64,000 nucleotides of DNA. Origin: Brachionus manjavacas. Its lineage: Eukaryota > Rotifera > Eurotatoria > Ploima > Brachionidae. The position numbers were made by a program, and so were the translations under genes. The notes below the pieces were generated by a model, which saw only the letters and a list, made by a program, of their open reading frames with translations, made no database searches and had not been told where the DNA came from. Below are positions 45,138 through 57,616 of this stretch, piece after piece; position 1 is the first letter of the stretch; each line of letters opens with the position of its first letter. The stretch is from the NCBI GenBank assembly GCA_019054805.1, contig JAHQIY010000007.1:4159501-4223500 (forward strand), read 5' to 3'.

Positions 45138-45491
45138 ATGGAGGAAATTTTTGTAAATATCTGTCAATTAAAAAAAATCTGAGCCGAAAAATTCTGTTTT
45201 CTTAATCTAGATGGTAACGAAAATTTTTTATGTCAGTTTAAAAAATTGATCCGGAAAGCCGATAGAGAACAAGAAGCGAATTTTAATAAGCTTGTCAATT
45301 TAAGAGAAAAATTATCAATTTTTAAAATTTCACAATGTCGAAATTTAAGACTAGTTAGAAATATTAAGTTAACTTCGTCTTTTAAATTGGAAAAAAAAAG
45401 AAAGGAAAAAAAAAGAAAAAACAAGAAAATGCGCAGCATGAGAGAAAGATTGGTTCACTTGAGCTGGATAGTGGGCCCTAATGAAGCGTAA
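45138..45491 (+). CDS. Possible small lysine-rich protein, two exons
   Basis: A short frame MEEIF (45138-45152) ends at a GTAAAT donor. An acceptor (atgtcag) at 45236 joins it in phase to 45237-45491, giving 89 residues: FKKLIRKADREQEANFNKLV, a hydrophobic stretch, then a very lysine-rich run (KKRKEKKRKNKKMRSMRERL) and a C-terminal HLSWIVGPNEA. It would be transcribed away from the PCBP-like gene, whose start codon is about 500 bases off. No family was recognised. Base composition across 45240-45490 is less AT-rich than the flanks, which supports coding, but the model rests on splice sites alone. Confidence 0.35.
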
Positions 45492-48400
45492 AATGGATTA
45501 AGAAATGAAAGTTAATTTCTAAAGGATTAATATTGCTCGGCTAAGCATTTATGACTTAATTTCTCTGGAAACTAATTCGCAAGTGAAGAGAGAGAAACTA
45601 AGAACTTAAATTACAACAAAAATAAAATATTTTCTTTATTTGCATTCGTTCAAAAGAGTCATAAACAACAAGAACAAAATAATTCTGTGTGTTAATCAAT
45701 TTTCGTGACAACTAAGAAAATTAAAGGGAAAACAAACCAAGATATATTTAAAATTCCAAACAAGCTAGATGTCTTAATATGATAGACTAAAGCAGCCTTT
45801 TCTATATATCTTTCTCTCTCTCTCTCCGCATTTTCTATTTCCTCATTTTTCTTTAAGTGTAAATATTTAATAATCCGAAATTCCAGATTCGTTTCAAATA
45901 ATTAGTTGCTTTCAATGCATACAAATACAAACACGGAAAATTGATTTGAATTTTTTTAATTAATAACTTGTGCACGGATTGAGACAAGCTGATTAGCGAA
46001 TCATGATTGTGAATTTGGATCCTGAAAGCATTCACAATCAAACATGCCATTTTTTATTCCCAATCTTTTGCCAAATTTGCTACCAACCAACACTTTTTTC
46101 TTAACTCAAATAACTCATTTGAAAAATTAAGAAAAGATTTCTTTTTTTAAATTTATCCCATTTAGTTCAAAAACAAATTGAAATGAATAAAAAAATTTAT
46201 TAAATAGAAATGTTAAAATCTGCTATTTTCGATCTAATTAAATTATGAATTTTTCTTTTTGATGACTTCCTATTACCTACTAGATTAGGATTAAAAATTT
46301 CCACAGCGGAAATTTCAAATCATCCACGAGTCAAAATTTTTTCCAATTTTGGAAAATTTATAAATATTTTTTTTTAAATTCTAATGTTAACATCGCTGAG
46401 CAATGGCTTCTTTTTTAATTAATTCCAAAATAACCATTAAAATAAATTTCTTCAAAATGATTAAAACATAAATTCTTATTCAATTACTAACTTTTAATTT
46501 AGCGTTGTAATTTCTATTTTTTACTCCTTGATGCCTCTTGTGTAATGCCTATAGAGTTTAGAATTCAAAAATTAATTACTTTTTTATTGTAATCTTTTTA
46601 TTTTGTTAACTAAACAACTTTATTAAAAATTTGAAAGATTTCAATTTTCAATTTTGAAAAATTGAAATAATTTAAAATCAATAGATTTTATTTAAGCCAT
46701 AGAAATTATCGGCTGCTTTTCTAAGTGTTAATAGCCGAACTGGATAAAAAATATGAAATCAATCAATGAGTTTAACTAACAAAACTGATGAAAAGTCTAC
46801 AAAATTTATACCTAATTCACAAAGATGATCTGTTTCAAATATTAAGATCAAAACTAATTGAAATAAACAATGTTTAAATTTCATTAAGCATAATTTGTAT
46901 GGATAATTCTACTGCTCTTGTTCTATTATCTAGGAATCTATATTTTTTTAATTTTTGAAAATAATAAAAAAAAGAGATTTAAAAGTAATACTTTTTAGAT
47001 GCATAGATAATTATAAGGCTTTGCAAGCTGCATTAGAGGGCGCATTTTAAGTAAACACTAAAATTGCTCTCTTTATCTAATAATTAAAATCTCGAATAGA
47101 ATAGATAATAATTTAGAAATACTTGGATTTGTCTAAACAAATTGACTGATAGATTTTAATGCGATTTGTTTTTCCAACAAATTCGCTTTTGTTTATACCA
47201 GCTTTTTAAGACTCATATCCAGTTAATCGACGCAATCGATTGCCGTCACCTATTCAATCAGGACACTAAAAAAAACTCAAATTTAACTCGACTTCCTCTC
47301 TGCTTAAGCTAATCACCGACCATCACAAAATCCGCTTCACTTTAAGGACACTTTACTCAATCGATTTTGTCTAATTGATTCTTCCCTAAGGCCACTAGGC
47401 TGAGTTGTATGTAGAAATTCCCAATTTTTGTACAATTTTATTAATTCGCTAAATTAACTTAAAAAAAATTATTTTCTAGAAGAAAATTGCTGATAAATTT
47501 GGAGAAAAATTCATCCAATTTGAATTCGATGATTTGCTCATTAGGCATAAAAATAATTTAACAAAAAGATATTTATTAATTCGAATTTTTTTTAATTCCT
47601 TTAATGTTATCATCCTTATTTTTTCTATTTTTTTAAAAAGGAAAAAACTTAAATATTTATATCTTCTTTGTATACAAGATTTGAATAGTTTAAAAAATGA
47701 GTAAAAAAAAATAAATTTAATAATTCGAATTTTAATTCCTTTAATGTTGTTATCCATAATTTTTCTGTTTTTTTTTAAATAATAAAAATACAGCTAAAAA
47801 GTTTTCCTTTTTTTTTGGTTATTATTTTTTAGAGTTAAATTATTCAAAACCATTTTAAAAATTTAATAAACTATATAAAAAAAATGAAATTGAAAGCAAA
47901 AAAAATGATGAATTTATAGAATGGTCAATGGTTCGATAACAAAAAAATAAGAAAACAAATAGCTAGTGCAGGAATTAGTTCAAACGGAATTTGTTTGAAA
48001 TTAATTTTTGAAGGCGCCCGAAACAATCTATCTTAACAATAAAATATTAATTAAAATTTAGATTAGTTTATATGCTCGTTAACAAGAAAAACTTGTCGAT
48101 AATTTTAACTTCTTTGAAATTGAGATTCGTTTGCTTATTGAATATGCAAGCTAGCGAGCTCATTTATTTATTTTTGTTTCTACGAGCCCTGAACAAAACG
48201 AGAAAAGCCAACAAAAACAAATTCAAATAATAATAAAGCAAGTTTTTAATTAAGACTTTAAGTATTAAGCAAACATTTTCTCTTATACTGATGGTGGTTA
48301 GGATAATTTGATAGGCATCTTTTTTTTTCTCCAAAAAAGCCAGCTTGATCTCCAGCTAAATACAAAAATATGATAATGATACTGATAATCATTATTTTGA

Positions 48401-51400
48401 TTATTGACTTATAAAATACCACTATTGCACACACATTTCAAAATTTGCTTCATAACCTTTTTCGGCGTTAGAATATAAATAAATCCATATTTTTGTTCAT
48501 TAATTCCAAACATTTATTGAAAATATCAATTACTTGTAGGCATATGGCAAATATTAGCATGACTCAATGGAATACAAACTTGGCACTAGTGGCCCTGTTT
48601 GTGTCTGACGCCATTTTTTGTTTATTCTACAACTCCAAACCGTTCATTCAAAAAAACAAATCTTGAACTTTATTTTTTTGAATATCAAACAAAATTACCG
48701 CAAAATTATTGAAATTTAGCTTGATTAGAAAAAAATAAAAAAAGCGTCCAAAATTCCATCATAAAAAATAAGAAATTTTCTTCTAGTTAATTTAGTTACC
48801 TGTCAGAAAAATTCAATTCTAGTCTTTTGAATTTTCAATTTCATTTATCTTGTTTTGGAAGAGAGAAAAAAAAGGTGGAATTTTCAAACCACCAAGTTTT
48901 TTCCGAAACAGTAGCTGTCTGTGAGAAAAGCAATTAGATAAAATCAATATTTTTTTATTGATCTAAATGAAACGAGCTAAATATTTGAAACCAGGTAAGA
49001 GTTGGGTGCACGACTACTGACGCAAGCAGCATTTCTATTAGGCAAGGTGTAATTTTGAAAATTTTAATTTTTATAAGCAAATATTTTGCATCTGAATTAT
49101 GCAACTTTACTTTGGAATTAAAAATCTAATTAATTAAATGCTGATTGCAACGAGAGTAATGGTTGATTAAACATGTTTCTAAAAAACGAATTAATAAAAA
49201 AAAGGTAAATTTTCTACTAAATAAATATTTATTTTATGTTTTAATTGATTTTAAAGTTATTATTTACTCAATTAATCCCTAATATTTGAATGATCGGATG
49301 ACGAGGTCTCTACCGGTAGAAGCCAAGTAAGTATTTACCTCAAAATGCCACCAACTCTAGCACCAAGTTATTATTTTCGAATGATAATTTTTTTTTGAAA
49401 TTAAACTTTTTTTTGTGTTCAAGTCTAAAATACAAGTGAATCGATATACTAAAATTGGCTTTGGTATTCTCATGAATTTTTTTAGTTTCGACTTGATATT
49501 TGAATTTTTTTTGTTATTTTAATTTGTAATTTGATCTTGTTATATATCTAAAAAATTTGAGTAGTTTAAAATAATAATCGTATCATTATAATCTAGAATA
49601 TTTTCTTTTTTCTCTCTAGCGCTCTTTTTTTATGCTTTAAAAATAAATAATTTCTCTAGTACTAGACTAGTTTTTTGATATGCCAAACTGGCTATTCACC
49701 TTGATTTTTCTTCTTTTTTTTTGCGTTTTTTCATACCTTTGAATACACATCAGTCATAAATCAAAATTTTCCCAAATGACCAAGTGATCATAAAATAGAA
49801 AAAAAGCCAGTTTGAAATGTCATGATATTTTTTTTATACAACTAGTGCTTAGAACAAAGATAATAGAAAACCTTCTGCTGAGTGAAAAAATGATAAACTT
49901 TGTAAAAAAAAAGAGGTTCGAGGCATTTTTTCTTATTAAAATTAGAAATTCCGTGAGCAATTTATGAAGCCTGTAGCAAGCACTACTATTTGATCTACTG
50001 GAAGTAAGTTTGCTTTGTTTGAAGTCAAAAAATGGCTTAAATTTTGATAAAGAGATCTTGGTGGTTTGGGGAAATCAATTAATGAATCGATCATTAGTTG
50101 CATAATCACAACTTGGTTCACTATTAATTTAGCATGACAAAACTTTACTGAAATAAAATTTTAACTCATACTATCTTAATTGAGTGTGCATAAAAAATTT
50201 GAATTTTTTTCCAAATCGAAACATTGAATTAATTTGCAGCAATTTTGCAATCAAAGTCGGAAAATTATTTTTTTAAAAAATAATAAAAAAAATTCAGAAC
50301 AACAACAATAAAAAAACTTTATTGATTTTTGTTTTTTTTCTTCTGCTTATTTTCGAAATTTATTGAAATATATTTTGATTTATCTGAAAATAAAAACTTT
50401 TTTTTTATTACAAATCAAATTTAATCCGAAATTACATTAATCTGTTATTAGATGTACTACTTTAAGGATTCAATTAATCTTTTAAAAGTAAAGAAAATTG
50501 CCAATCGTCCTCAATTATCGACACCATCAATTTTATTAATAAAATAAAATAATCTCATTTTTCTTTTTCCTTGAATTCAGTCCTCATCTATTTGAAAAAA
50601 AAAAATTGAAAATGATTCAAAACTATCTTTAGTTTTTAAAATGATTAACGATTGATAAGTTGTTCAAATAAAAATCTGTTGAGTTAAACAAGTCTAATTT
50701 TCCGCAACAAATGATGCAAAATTTTGAGTTTATAAATTTGCCTACAAAAAAACTTTTAAAAAAAGATAAGATAACATCAAGTATCACTAATTGGGCCTAG
50801 TTGCCTACAAATCCATATTTGGAGCTAGCTTTTCCACTAAGTAAACTGAAATTTGAGAATCTAAAATCTATCAGCCAACTGGTTTAGTGAATCGGCTTTA
50901 CATTAAAGTATAGATTCAATTCAAATTATTCCGGCTGAAATTAATCGATCACTAAACGGTCTAGATGTAAGATAAAGTTTTAATTTCGTACTCCAACAAT
51001 CCAATTCAAAAATGGCTTATTAATTTTCAAAGTAATTAGAGTCAAGATTGGGACCCGTAAGAAATCTGGTAAAGTGATACTTTATCTTATCATTTCGAGC
51101 TTAATGATTGATCATTATTTAACATTGATCCAAATTTAGATAAGAAATATGAACGATAAAGCTGCCTATTTTAATGAAACTAATTTGCTCATTTCGAGTT
51201 GTATTAAATGCGATGAGAATACTTAAAATACTAAGAATTTTTATAATTTAGTAGTTGTATATCTGGAACCCATAACTTATTAATTATTTTCAACGAATCC
51301 CTATAGAATATCATCTATTTAATAAGCTAGTTTCTTTTTATTTTTTTTACCAAGCAAACAAACAATCTGGATTGCTAAGCTCCAAAAATTGTTTAGTTTT

Positions 51401-52989
51401 TTTTGTGAATTTTTTTTATTTGCCTAAAAAATCAATTACTTGTTACTTATTAGATATTTAAATGTTATAAATTTTCATTATATCTTAAATTCGAGATTAA
51501 TTCTCTTGATATTAATAATGGAATTTATTTCAACACATCCGAGACTAAACCACAGCAGAGTTCCTCTAAAAAACTCGACTTTTTGTGCTATTCTTGAACT
51601 TTTTAGCATTCTATTTGCTCAATCGATCAAACTATAATTTTTATTCTATTTATTAAAATTTGGCTAATTAATAAACTTAACACCCAGTGAGAAAGTTAGA
51701 ATAGCTATTTTCCGCTGGCAAAATCAAGGCTTCAGTCGCGATTCTTAAGTGAAAATTTTAATTTTTCTTATTCAGACTTACAAAGATCAATTTTAACTAC
51801 TCAAAGAGCTTTAGAGTATAGGAGAGCATCGGAAGTGGTTGTTTTGAGCGAATTGGCAACTAAAAAGAATGAGGAAAATTTGAATTTTTTTTATTATTTC
51901 GATCATTTCCTTCAATTTCAACTGCAGTTTTGTAATTAACTTGGTTCTGTTTAGAAAATATATTGCCATGCCGCTAAGAAGCTAATTTGAAATTTATTTT
52001 CAATTGTTAGCGTCAAATTAAGGATGTCACTTTATTTTTGAAAAATCAATTTTCTCTTTTTTGTTCGCAAATCGATCACTTCACAAATCCCCAAAAGAAT
52101 CCAAATAAATTTGTCTAGTAAAAATGAAACAGAACTCTGTCAAAAACAGTGATAAATTCGAAGAAATCGACGACAACAGCAACAACAACAAAAAAACTTC
52201 GAAATAAAAAAAATAATTTTATAACATTTTATTAAAAACACACTTGAAAATTTCTTCTAAACAATTTACTTAAGTATTTAAATGTAATATTAAGTTTAAT
52301 TGCTTTTTCTTTTTCTTATGGAAAAATTTAGCTGACCCATTTTAAACAATAGAGTCAAGTACTCTAATGCAACTTTTTTAATCAAACTTAAGCTCTCTTG
52401 ATATATAAATTATCTAAGCGTTAAAGTAAATGGTGCTACCTAAAAGCAAAAATAGGAGGCAAACAACTTTGTTTAATAATTGAGACTTTGCCATCGATAA
52501 AATTTGGCTTACAAATCACTCAATAATTCAATAAAATTCTTTTTCAATAAGCTGCGCACAATTGCTATTTATTTCAAATAAAACTCCCGAGGATACTTTC
52601 AGTCAAATTTTGTTCTTTTAAATAAAAATAGATAGGAATTATTGATTTTAAAATAGATTAAAATTTTTGATAAAACACTCTTTAAATTAAATAAATATTT
52701 GAAAAAATTGACAATTTCTTTTATTTGATTAAAAAAATGCTTAGTAATAGTTAAGCCTACAAAAACAACAAAAAACTATGAGCCAAATCATCCAAGATTT
52801 ATTTACTCAGATGGTAAATAAGAGCTTAAGCCGTAATTAGAGTTTGATTTATTGCTAACAGTCCTTGGTTAGGTCCTTGCTCATCTGGAGCGAAAGCAAC
52901 TGTTCTAGACTCGTTTGTGTTAAGTTAGACAAGAAAATATTCAAAATATTTATTTGGGAAATAAAAACAAATTTCTGATTGAAAATATT
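45492..52989. other. 7.5 kb AT-rich region without a recognisable gene
   Basis: No frame in this stretch carries a family signature; ORFs such as 45853-46050, 47476-47757 and 51440-51637 look like chance. There is a TC microsatellite (45812-45826) and a few less AT-rich blocks (47205-47410, 48590-48620, 48985-49035). It may hold untranslated 5' exons and introns of the minus-strand PCBP-like gene, regulatory DNA, or non-coding RNA genes that cannot be seen by eye. No tRNA was identified. Confidence 0.45.
45812..45826 (+). repeat. TC dinucleotide microsatellite
   Basis: An uninterrupted run of about seven TC units within tatctttctctctctctctccgc. No functional role is implied. Confidence 0.8.
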
Positions 52990-54126
52990 TTATCTATTTA
53001 TTCTAATTATTTCTTTGGAAATGATACTAATTTGCTGAGTATCTTTAAGGCCTAAATTTTGCATCTCTTGTTCGGTGTCCTCTCGAGCAATGAAAATTAA
53101 TTTTTCATTAATTAAATCATCATATAACAAATTTTGAGACGTTTCGAACGAGTAATTACTCGATTTAGCCTCATTTAAAAACTCTAATATGTTACCACCG
53201 CATCCAAAATAGTAAGTCTTGGCACTTAGAAGAACCATTGATTGAGCTCTTGAATTCTTTAGAGTATTTTCACTCAATTTAATTAATTCATCTTTTCTTA
53301 AACACAATTGAAATAAATTCAGCAAGTGTTTGTAATTAGCCGAATTGTAGATGGTCTCCGAAGTTAGAATCAAATCGAAATAGGAAGCTGGAAGAGATTT
53401 GTTGCGGTACAAAGATTGCCAATCGCCATGCACAAATTTGCACTCAAATTTTATTTTTTTTAATAAATCAGAATTTTCAATAAGGTTTTTAATATTTTCC
53501 AAAGTTAAATCTCGGGTTATTTGCTCATTAAAATCTTGTAAATAAACAATAACTGTTAATTGATCACTTTCGAGCCTTTCTTCGATCAATTTAAGCATGG
53601 CCAAGACTGGCACAGCGTGACCACATCCCAATTCAAGCACTCTAAGCTCTTTTTCCCCTTCTTTTTTCAGAAAATAATTAAAAAAATTTCCAATTTTGAC
53701 CAGATCTTCCAATACATTCGGAATAAATCCCAATTTTTTGAGGTTAACTTCAGTAAAATTCACACTGCTGTAAATAAACTTTGCCAAGTCAATGCTCAGT
53801 TCCCATACTTTTAAGCCTCCTTCATATTTTCCAGGAACCACATCGTGCGTTTCGTTTATCCTGCTGAGTTCATCATTTTGATCCAGAACCACTTTAGATG
53901 AGTCTATGAGCTCTATTTGACATGTGTTTGATAAAATAAGATTTTTGAATAACGCTGATTTTTTGCATCTTTTTTTTATTAGGTCTTCGTAGCTAACAAC
54001 ACCCACAGTTTGATTAAGATCTATCTCATTCGATTGAATGTCATTTGTTTGCTTTTGTTTGCTTACACCTTCAATTGGATCTATTTGATCAGAATTTTGT
54101 TCCAGTTGAAAATTAAATTTGAACAT
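52990..54126 (-). CDS. METTL18: Histidine protein methyltransferase, METTL18/Hpm1 family
   Basis: A single-exon 378-residue protein; human METTL18 is about 372. The family methylates one histidine of ribosomal protein uL3 (RPL3), affecting ribosome assembly and translation. Recognised parts: the family hallmark GKYEGGLKVWELSIDL (about 97-112), the SAM-binding motif VLELGCGHAVPVL (about 162-174), the acidic post-motif VYLQDFNEQI, DLILTSETIYNSANY (about 253-267), and SAKTYYFGCGGNI (about 310-322). The N-terminal 90 residues are polar and variable, as in other members. It starts at the ATG encoding MFKFNFQLE, similar to the MTFQFNF start of mammals. It is followed on the same strand, upstream, by CDK20, separated by about 1.4 kb. 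Confidence 0.9.
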   Translation of the reverse strand: MFKFNFQLEQNSDQIDPIEGVSKQKQTNDIQSNEIDLNQTVGVVSYEDLIKKRCKKSALFKNLILSNTCQIELIDSSKVVLDQNDELSRINETHDVVPGKYEGGLKVWELSIDLAKFIYSSVNFTEVNLKKLGFIPNVLEDLVKIGNFFNYFLKKEGEKELRVLELGCGHAVPVLAMLKLIEERLESDQLTVIVYLQDFNEQITRDLTLENIKNLIENSDLLKKIKFECKFVHGDWQSLYRNKSLPASYFDLILTSETIYNSANYKHLLNLFQLCLRKDELIKLSENTLKNSRAQSMVLLSAKTYYFGCGGNILEFLNEAKSSNYSFETSQNLLYDDLINEKLIFIAREDTEQEMQNLGLKDTQQISIISKEIIRINR

Positions 54127-55501
54127 TTTAATTCGAATTATCTTATAATTACTTCTAAATTTAGCGTCTTTTAACTAGTTTGGATCTGTTTTTTATTTTA
54201 TTCTGTGACTTGGAAATAATCGATTTATCAACAAACAAATTGAAAAGTAATACTTTTTTGAATTTTAATTTTTTTCTTTTCTTTCTTAAAATTCAATTCT
54301 TTATTTTTGTGATTTTTATCAAAAATGTTTCAAAATTAAATTGATATTCGGCCAGAATATTTGTAAAAAAAACCATTCCAAATATACTTTAACGACACAA
54401 AGTAAAAAAAATAAATTTCAAAAAAAGGTTTTGTTAATAATTTAAGTCTGTAGTTTTAAAAGTTTAACATTAATCATCAGAGCGTATTTTTTCAAGATCT
54501 AAAAATAGCTTAAGTTCCCTTGAGATTTTTAATTAAATCACAAAAAATTTAATTATTTAAAATCTATACAATCAATCAAAATGATTAATCAATTAATATT
54601 TTTAGGATTTTAGATGCTTTTTTTAATCTTTTTTGTTTGCATGAAAGAAACCAAAAAAAATCATGTAACAATTACCAAGACTCACAAAAAAATTCAAAAT
54701 AATATCACTTTACTATTTTGGCTTTTTTCAGAAATTACATTATTTCTTTAAATTTTATTTTTCCTTAATAAATTTTATTTTGTAAAAGCTTATTTAATTT
54801 TTTTCTATTTTCTCAGCGTGACTAATTTAAAAGCATTCTAATAAAAAAAAATAGAATGAAAATTAGGAGAATATTTTTTAGACTGGAAAAATTGTTTTAA
54901 CTCTGCCTAGAACAGCAAAAATATTTTGTTATTGAATTATAATTTAATTAGTTTATTATTGAATTATCAAAATTCAAAATCTAGAAATTTGACTTGTGAA
55001 GGAACTATTATAAAACTAACAATTGACTTTATTTTAAAATTTAAAAAAAAAATTTCATAAGATTGCTTGATACTATTCTTTGAGAAAATTTCAACATCAA
55101 ACTTTCGAAGTCACCTTTTCAGAATCTAATCTATATATGATTCATGGTACTAATTATCAAGAGAATTAGTTGATAAAACTTCCTTGTCTGCAATCTGAAA
55201 ATCATTTTTATATATAATTTATTCTGAAGGAGCTTTAGCTTGGTACCATTAAAAGAAAATATTTTTAATAGAAATTTTAACGAGCTTAATTAGAAAATAA
55301 TTAAATCAAGGACTTATATTCATTTAAAAGCTCAGTTTCAAATAAAAAAATTTTGACAAAATTTTTAAAGAATTAACAAACTTTTATTCATAATAAATTA
55401 ATTTTTATTTATTTTTAGGTTATGAATCATTCAAAATAATATTACTAAAGTAAAAAAACTTACTTTAAATTTTTTTTTCATTTTTACAAAAAATTTAAAT
55501 T
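54127..55501. other. Intergenic AT-rich DNA between METTL18 and CDK20
   Basis: It should contain the METTL18 promoter and the CDK20 3' UTR (both genes on the minus strand). No gene or clear repeat is seen. Confidence 0.5.
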
Positions 55502-56518
55502 CTATTTTACAAAATTAACAAAGTTGTCTGGATCAATAAGAGAGTCTTTGATAGGTTTTTCCAAATCGTATTCAAACAAATGGCACTTGCGTCCTCTCTT
55601 CGGTATTGGCAAGTCGGTATGATGACATGGTAAAGGTTGTACATAAAAATAGGGATGAAGCAAACCGTCCTTTGCCCTAATCCGCTTGTCAGATCTATAT
55701 ACTAAAAATAATTCCAGAAGATCAACGGCTTCTTTGCAAGCATCGGGCACTAGCTCTTCAAACGGTATAGGATCATAGTACGGAAACTCGATTTTATTAT
55801 AATCTGGTAACTCAGTTAGACTTGGCCATGTTTTTTCATTAGGGGTTCCTAATGCCCGGATCACAAGTGAGAGTTGCTCAATGTCTGTATCTCCGGCAAA
55901 GAGAGGACTTTTATTCAATAATTCACCAAAAATGCAGCCCACTGCCCACAAGTCAACGCCTTCATCATACTTGCTAGCACAATATAGCAATTCGGGTGCT
56001 CTGTACCATCTAGTTGCTACTTGAGCGGTATATAATCTATCTGATTGATATTTGTCAAAAACTCTGGCTAGACCGAAATCACATATTTTTAGGTGTCCAG
56101 TAGAGCTTATCAATAAATTAGCTGGCTTTAAATCTCGATGCATGATTGAGTTTTCGTGACAATAGGCCACGCCATGCAGTAACATTTTCATGTAGCTTTT
56201 AACTTGAGCTTCTGTAATTGGATTCTCGCTATTTCGAATTACTTCGGATAAATCAGAAAGCATGTACTCAAAAACCAGAACAAAACCAGATCCCTGTGCG
56301 AATACATCCAAAAGTTTAACTACATTTTCGTTTTCCTCAATTGCTTGAAGAGCTTTTATTTCGCGTAAAACAGTATGAGGAATACCATCTTCTAGTCGCT
56401 TTAAGGACACACGTTTAAGTGCTACAATCTCACCACTTTGTATATGCTTTGCTTTAAAAACTACACCATGAGCACCTTCGCCAACTTTACCTATTATATT
56501 GTAGTGGTCCATTGACAT
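55502..56518 (-). CDS. CDK20: Cyclin-dependent kinase 20 (cell cycle-related kinase)
   Basis: A single-exon 338-residue kinase, close to the 346 of human CDK20. The kinase acts in cell-cycle control and in regulating ciliary length and trafficking. All kinase motifs are intact: glycine loop GEGAHGVVFKA (about 13-23), lysine in VALKRVSL, catalytic loop HRDLKPANLL, DFGLARVF, the activation segment ending TAQVATRWYRAPELLY, and GVDLWAVGCIFGELL. CDK20-specific traits include LREIKALQ in place of the PSTAIRE helix, FEYMLSDLSEVI, and a C-terminal PLPCHHTDLPIPKRG followed by a DSLIDPDNFV tail. It begins MSMDHYNI; the second methionine matches the usual MDQY start, so two extra residues may or may not be used. 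Confidence 0.93.
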   Translation of the reverse strand: MSMDHYNIIGKVGEGAHGVVFKAKHIQSGEIVALKRVSLKRLEDGIPHTVLREIKALQAIEENENVVKLLDVFAQGSGFVLVFEYMLSDLSEVIRNSENPITEAQVKSYMKMLLHGVAYCHENSIMHRDLKPANLLISSTGHLKICDFGLARVFDKYQSDRLYTAQVATRWYRAPELLYCASKYDEGVDLWAVGCIFGELLNKSPLFAGDTDIEQLSLVIRALGTPNEKTWPSLTELPDYNKIEFPYYDPIPFEELVPDACKEAVDLLELFLVYRSDKRIRAKDGLLHPYFYVQPLPCHHTDLPIPKRGRKCHLFEYDLEKPIKDSLIDPDNFVNFVK

Positions 56519-57616
56519 TATATTTAAAATGTTTGAATAAAATTTTTAGTAAAAAAACAAAACACAAATTAATATATATTTTATTCTAAATAATATAAAA
56601 ATAATTGAAAATATATTAAGAAAATAATATAAAGATTCAAAATCATTTTTTATTTGAAAACAATTTCCATGGTGATTTCAATTTTTTAAAAAATGTACCA
56701 TTTTTGACTGATAAATCGCTTTTGATTAAAATTGAAAAAAAATTTTGTTTTTTGAAATTTTTTTATTAATATTTAAATTAAGTATCCATATTCAAATAAT
56801 TATTAGAAAAAAAAAACAATTAAATGGAATCTTTTACGTAACATTAAAATTAATTTTTTTAAAGCAATTTTGTTATTAATTCTTTTAGGGATCTGAAAAA
56901 ATAATATGAAAATATTTGAATTTTATAAAACTAAATAAAAGTGATTTATTTTTCTTCTAAGCTGATCTATAAATTTATTTAATCGCATAATTACTTTTTG
57001 GAACTGTATTTATTTACTTTTTGGAACTGTATCTATTTTGATAAATTTTGTTTGAAAATATTCAAAAATTTGTATTTCTTAAGCTTTTTTTATTTAATTA
57101 AACGATTACAAAAATTTTCGTAAATTCAAACGATTTTATAGAAAAAAAATATAAAATTTTAAATAACTGAGTTAAATTTAATTTGATTTTGAATTAAAGA
57201 TCGTCTCAATAATCTGACAAGCATCTTTTCTTTCTTTAATAACAAGAATTACCTTTTTTAAATCAGAAATCTTGTGAAATTTTACCTTTTTAAGAAAGTT
57301 TTGAGAAATTTTCTTACTTTTTTTTACTGTAAAAAAGTACGAAAATTTACGTATTTTTTTTTTTAAATAATAAAATCTACAAATTTCAAAGAAGACGCCA
57401 AAAAGTAGACTCTTTTCGGCCATTTTTAGAATTTACAATAAAAAAGTAAAATTTCGAAAATTTACGTAAAATTACTGTCGACCATCATTTCAAATCAATA
57501 CTGTGAATGACATTAAAATGTATTAGTTTAAATAATTTTTCACTAATTTTATTTTTAATTCTTTTGATGAACGGAAAAATTATTATAAAATGATCTGTAT
57601 TAAATTGAATAAAATC
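56519..57616. other. Intergenic DNA between CDK20 and PIGW
   Basis: Contains the CDK20 promoter, a near-tandem 19-base duplication (ttactttttggaactgtat at 56991-57009 and 57014-57032), and a possible 81-codon minus-strand ORF (57423-57178) listed separately. Confidence 0.5.
57178..57423 (-). CDS. Weakly supported small basic ORF
   Basis: It begins at an ATG with a good context (AAAAATGGCC) and encodes 81 residues: MAEKSLLFGVFFEICRFYYL, then a lysine-rich middle and a C-terminal DACQIIETIFNSKSN. The ATG area is less AT-rich than the flanks, but the lysine/phenylalanine-rich middle looks like translated AT-rich DNA and could hide a small intron. No family was recognised. It lies on the same strand as CDK20 and PIGW. 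Confidence 0.25.
   Translation of the reverse strand: MAEKSLLFGVFFEICRFYYLKKKIRKFSYFFTVKKSKKISQNFLKKVKFHKISDLKKVILVIKERKDACQIIETIFNSKSN

Noticed and set aside
53560-53814. Plus-strand ORF opposite METTL18
   Set aside because: It is antisense to the SAM-binding region of METTL18. No independent signature.
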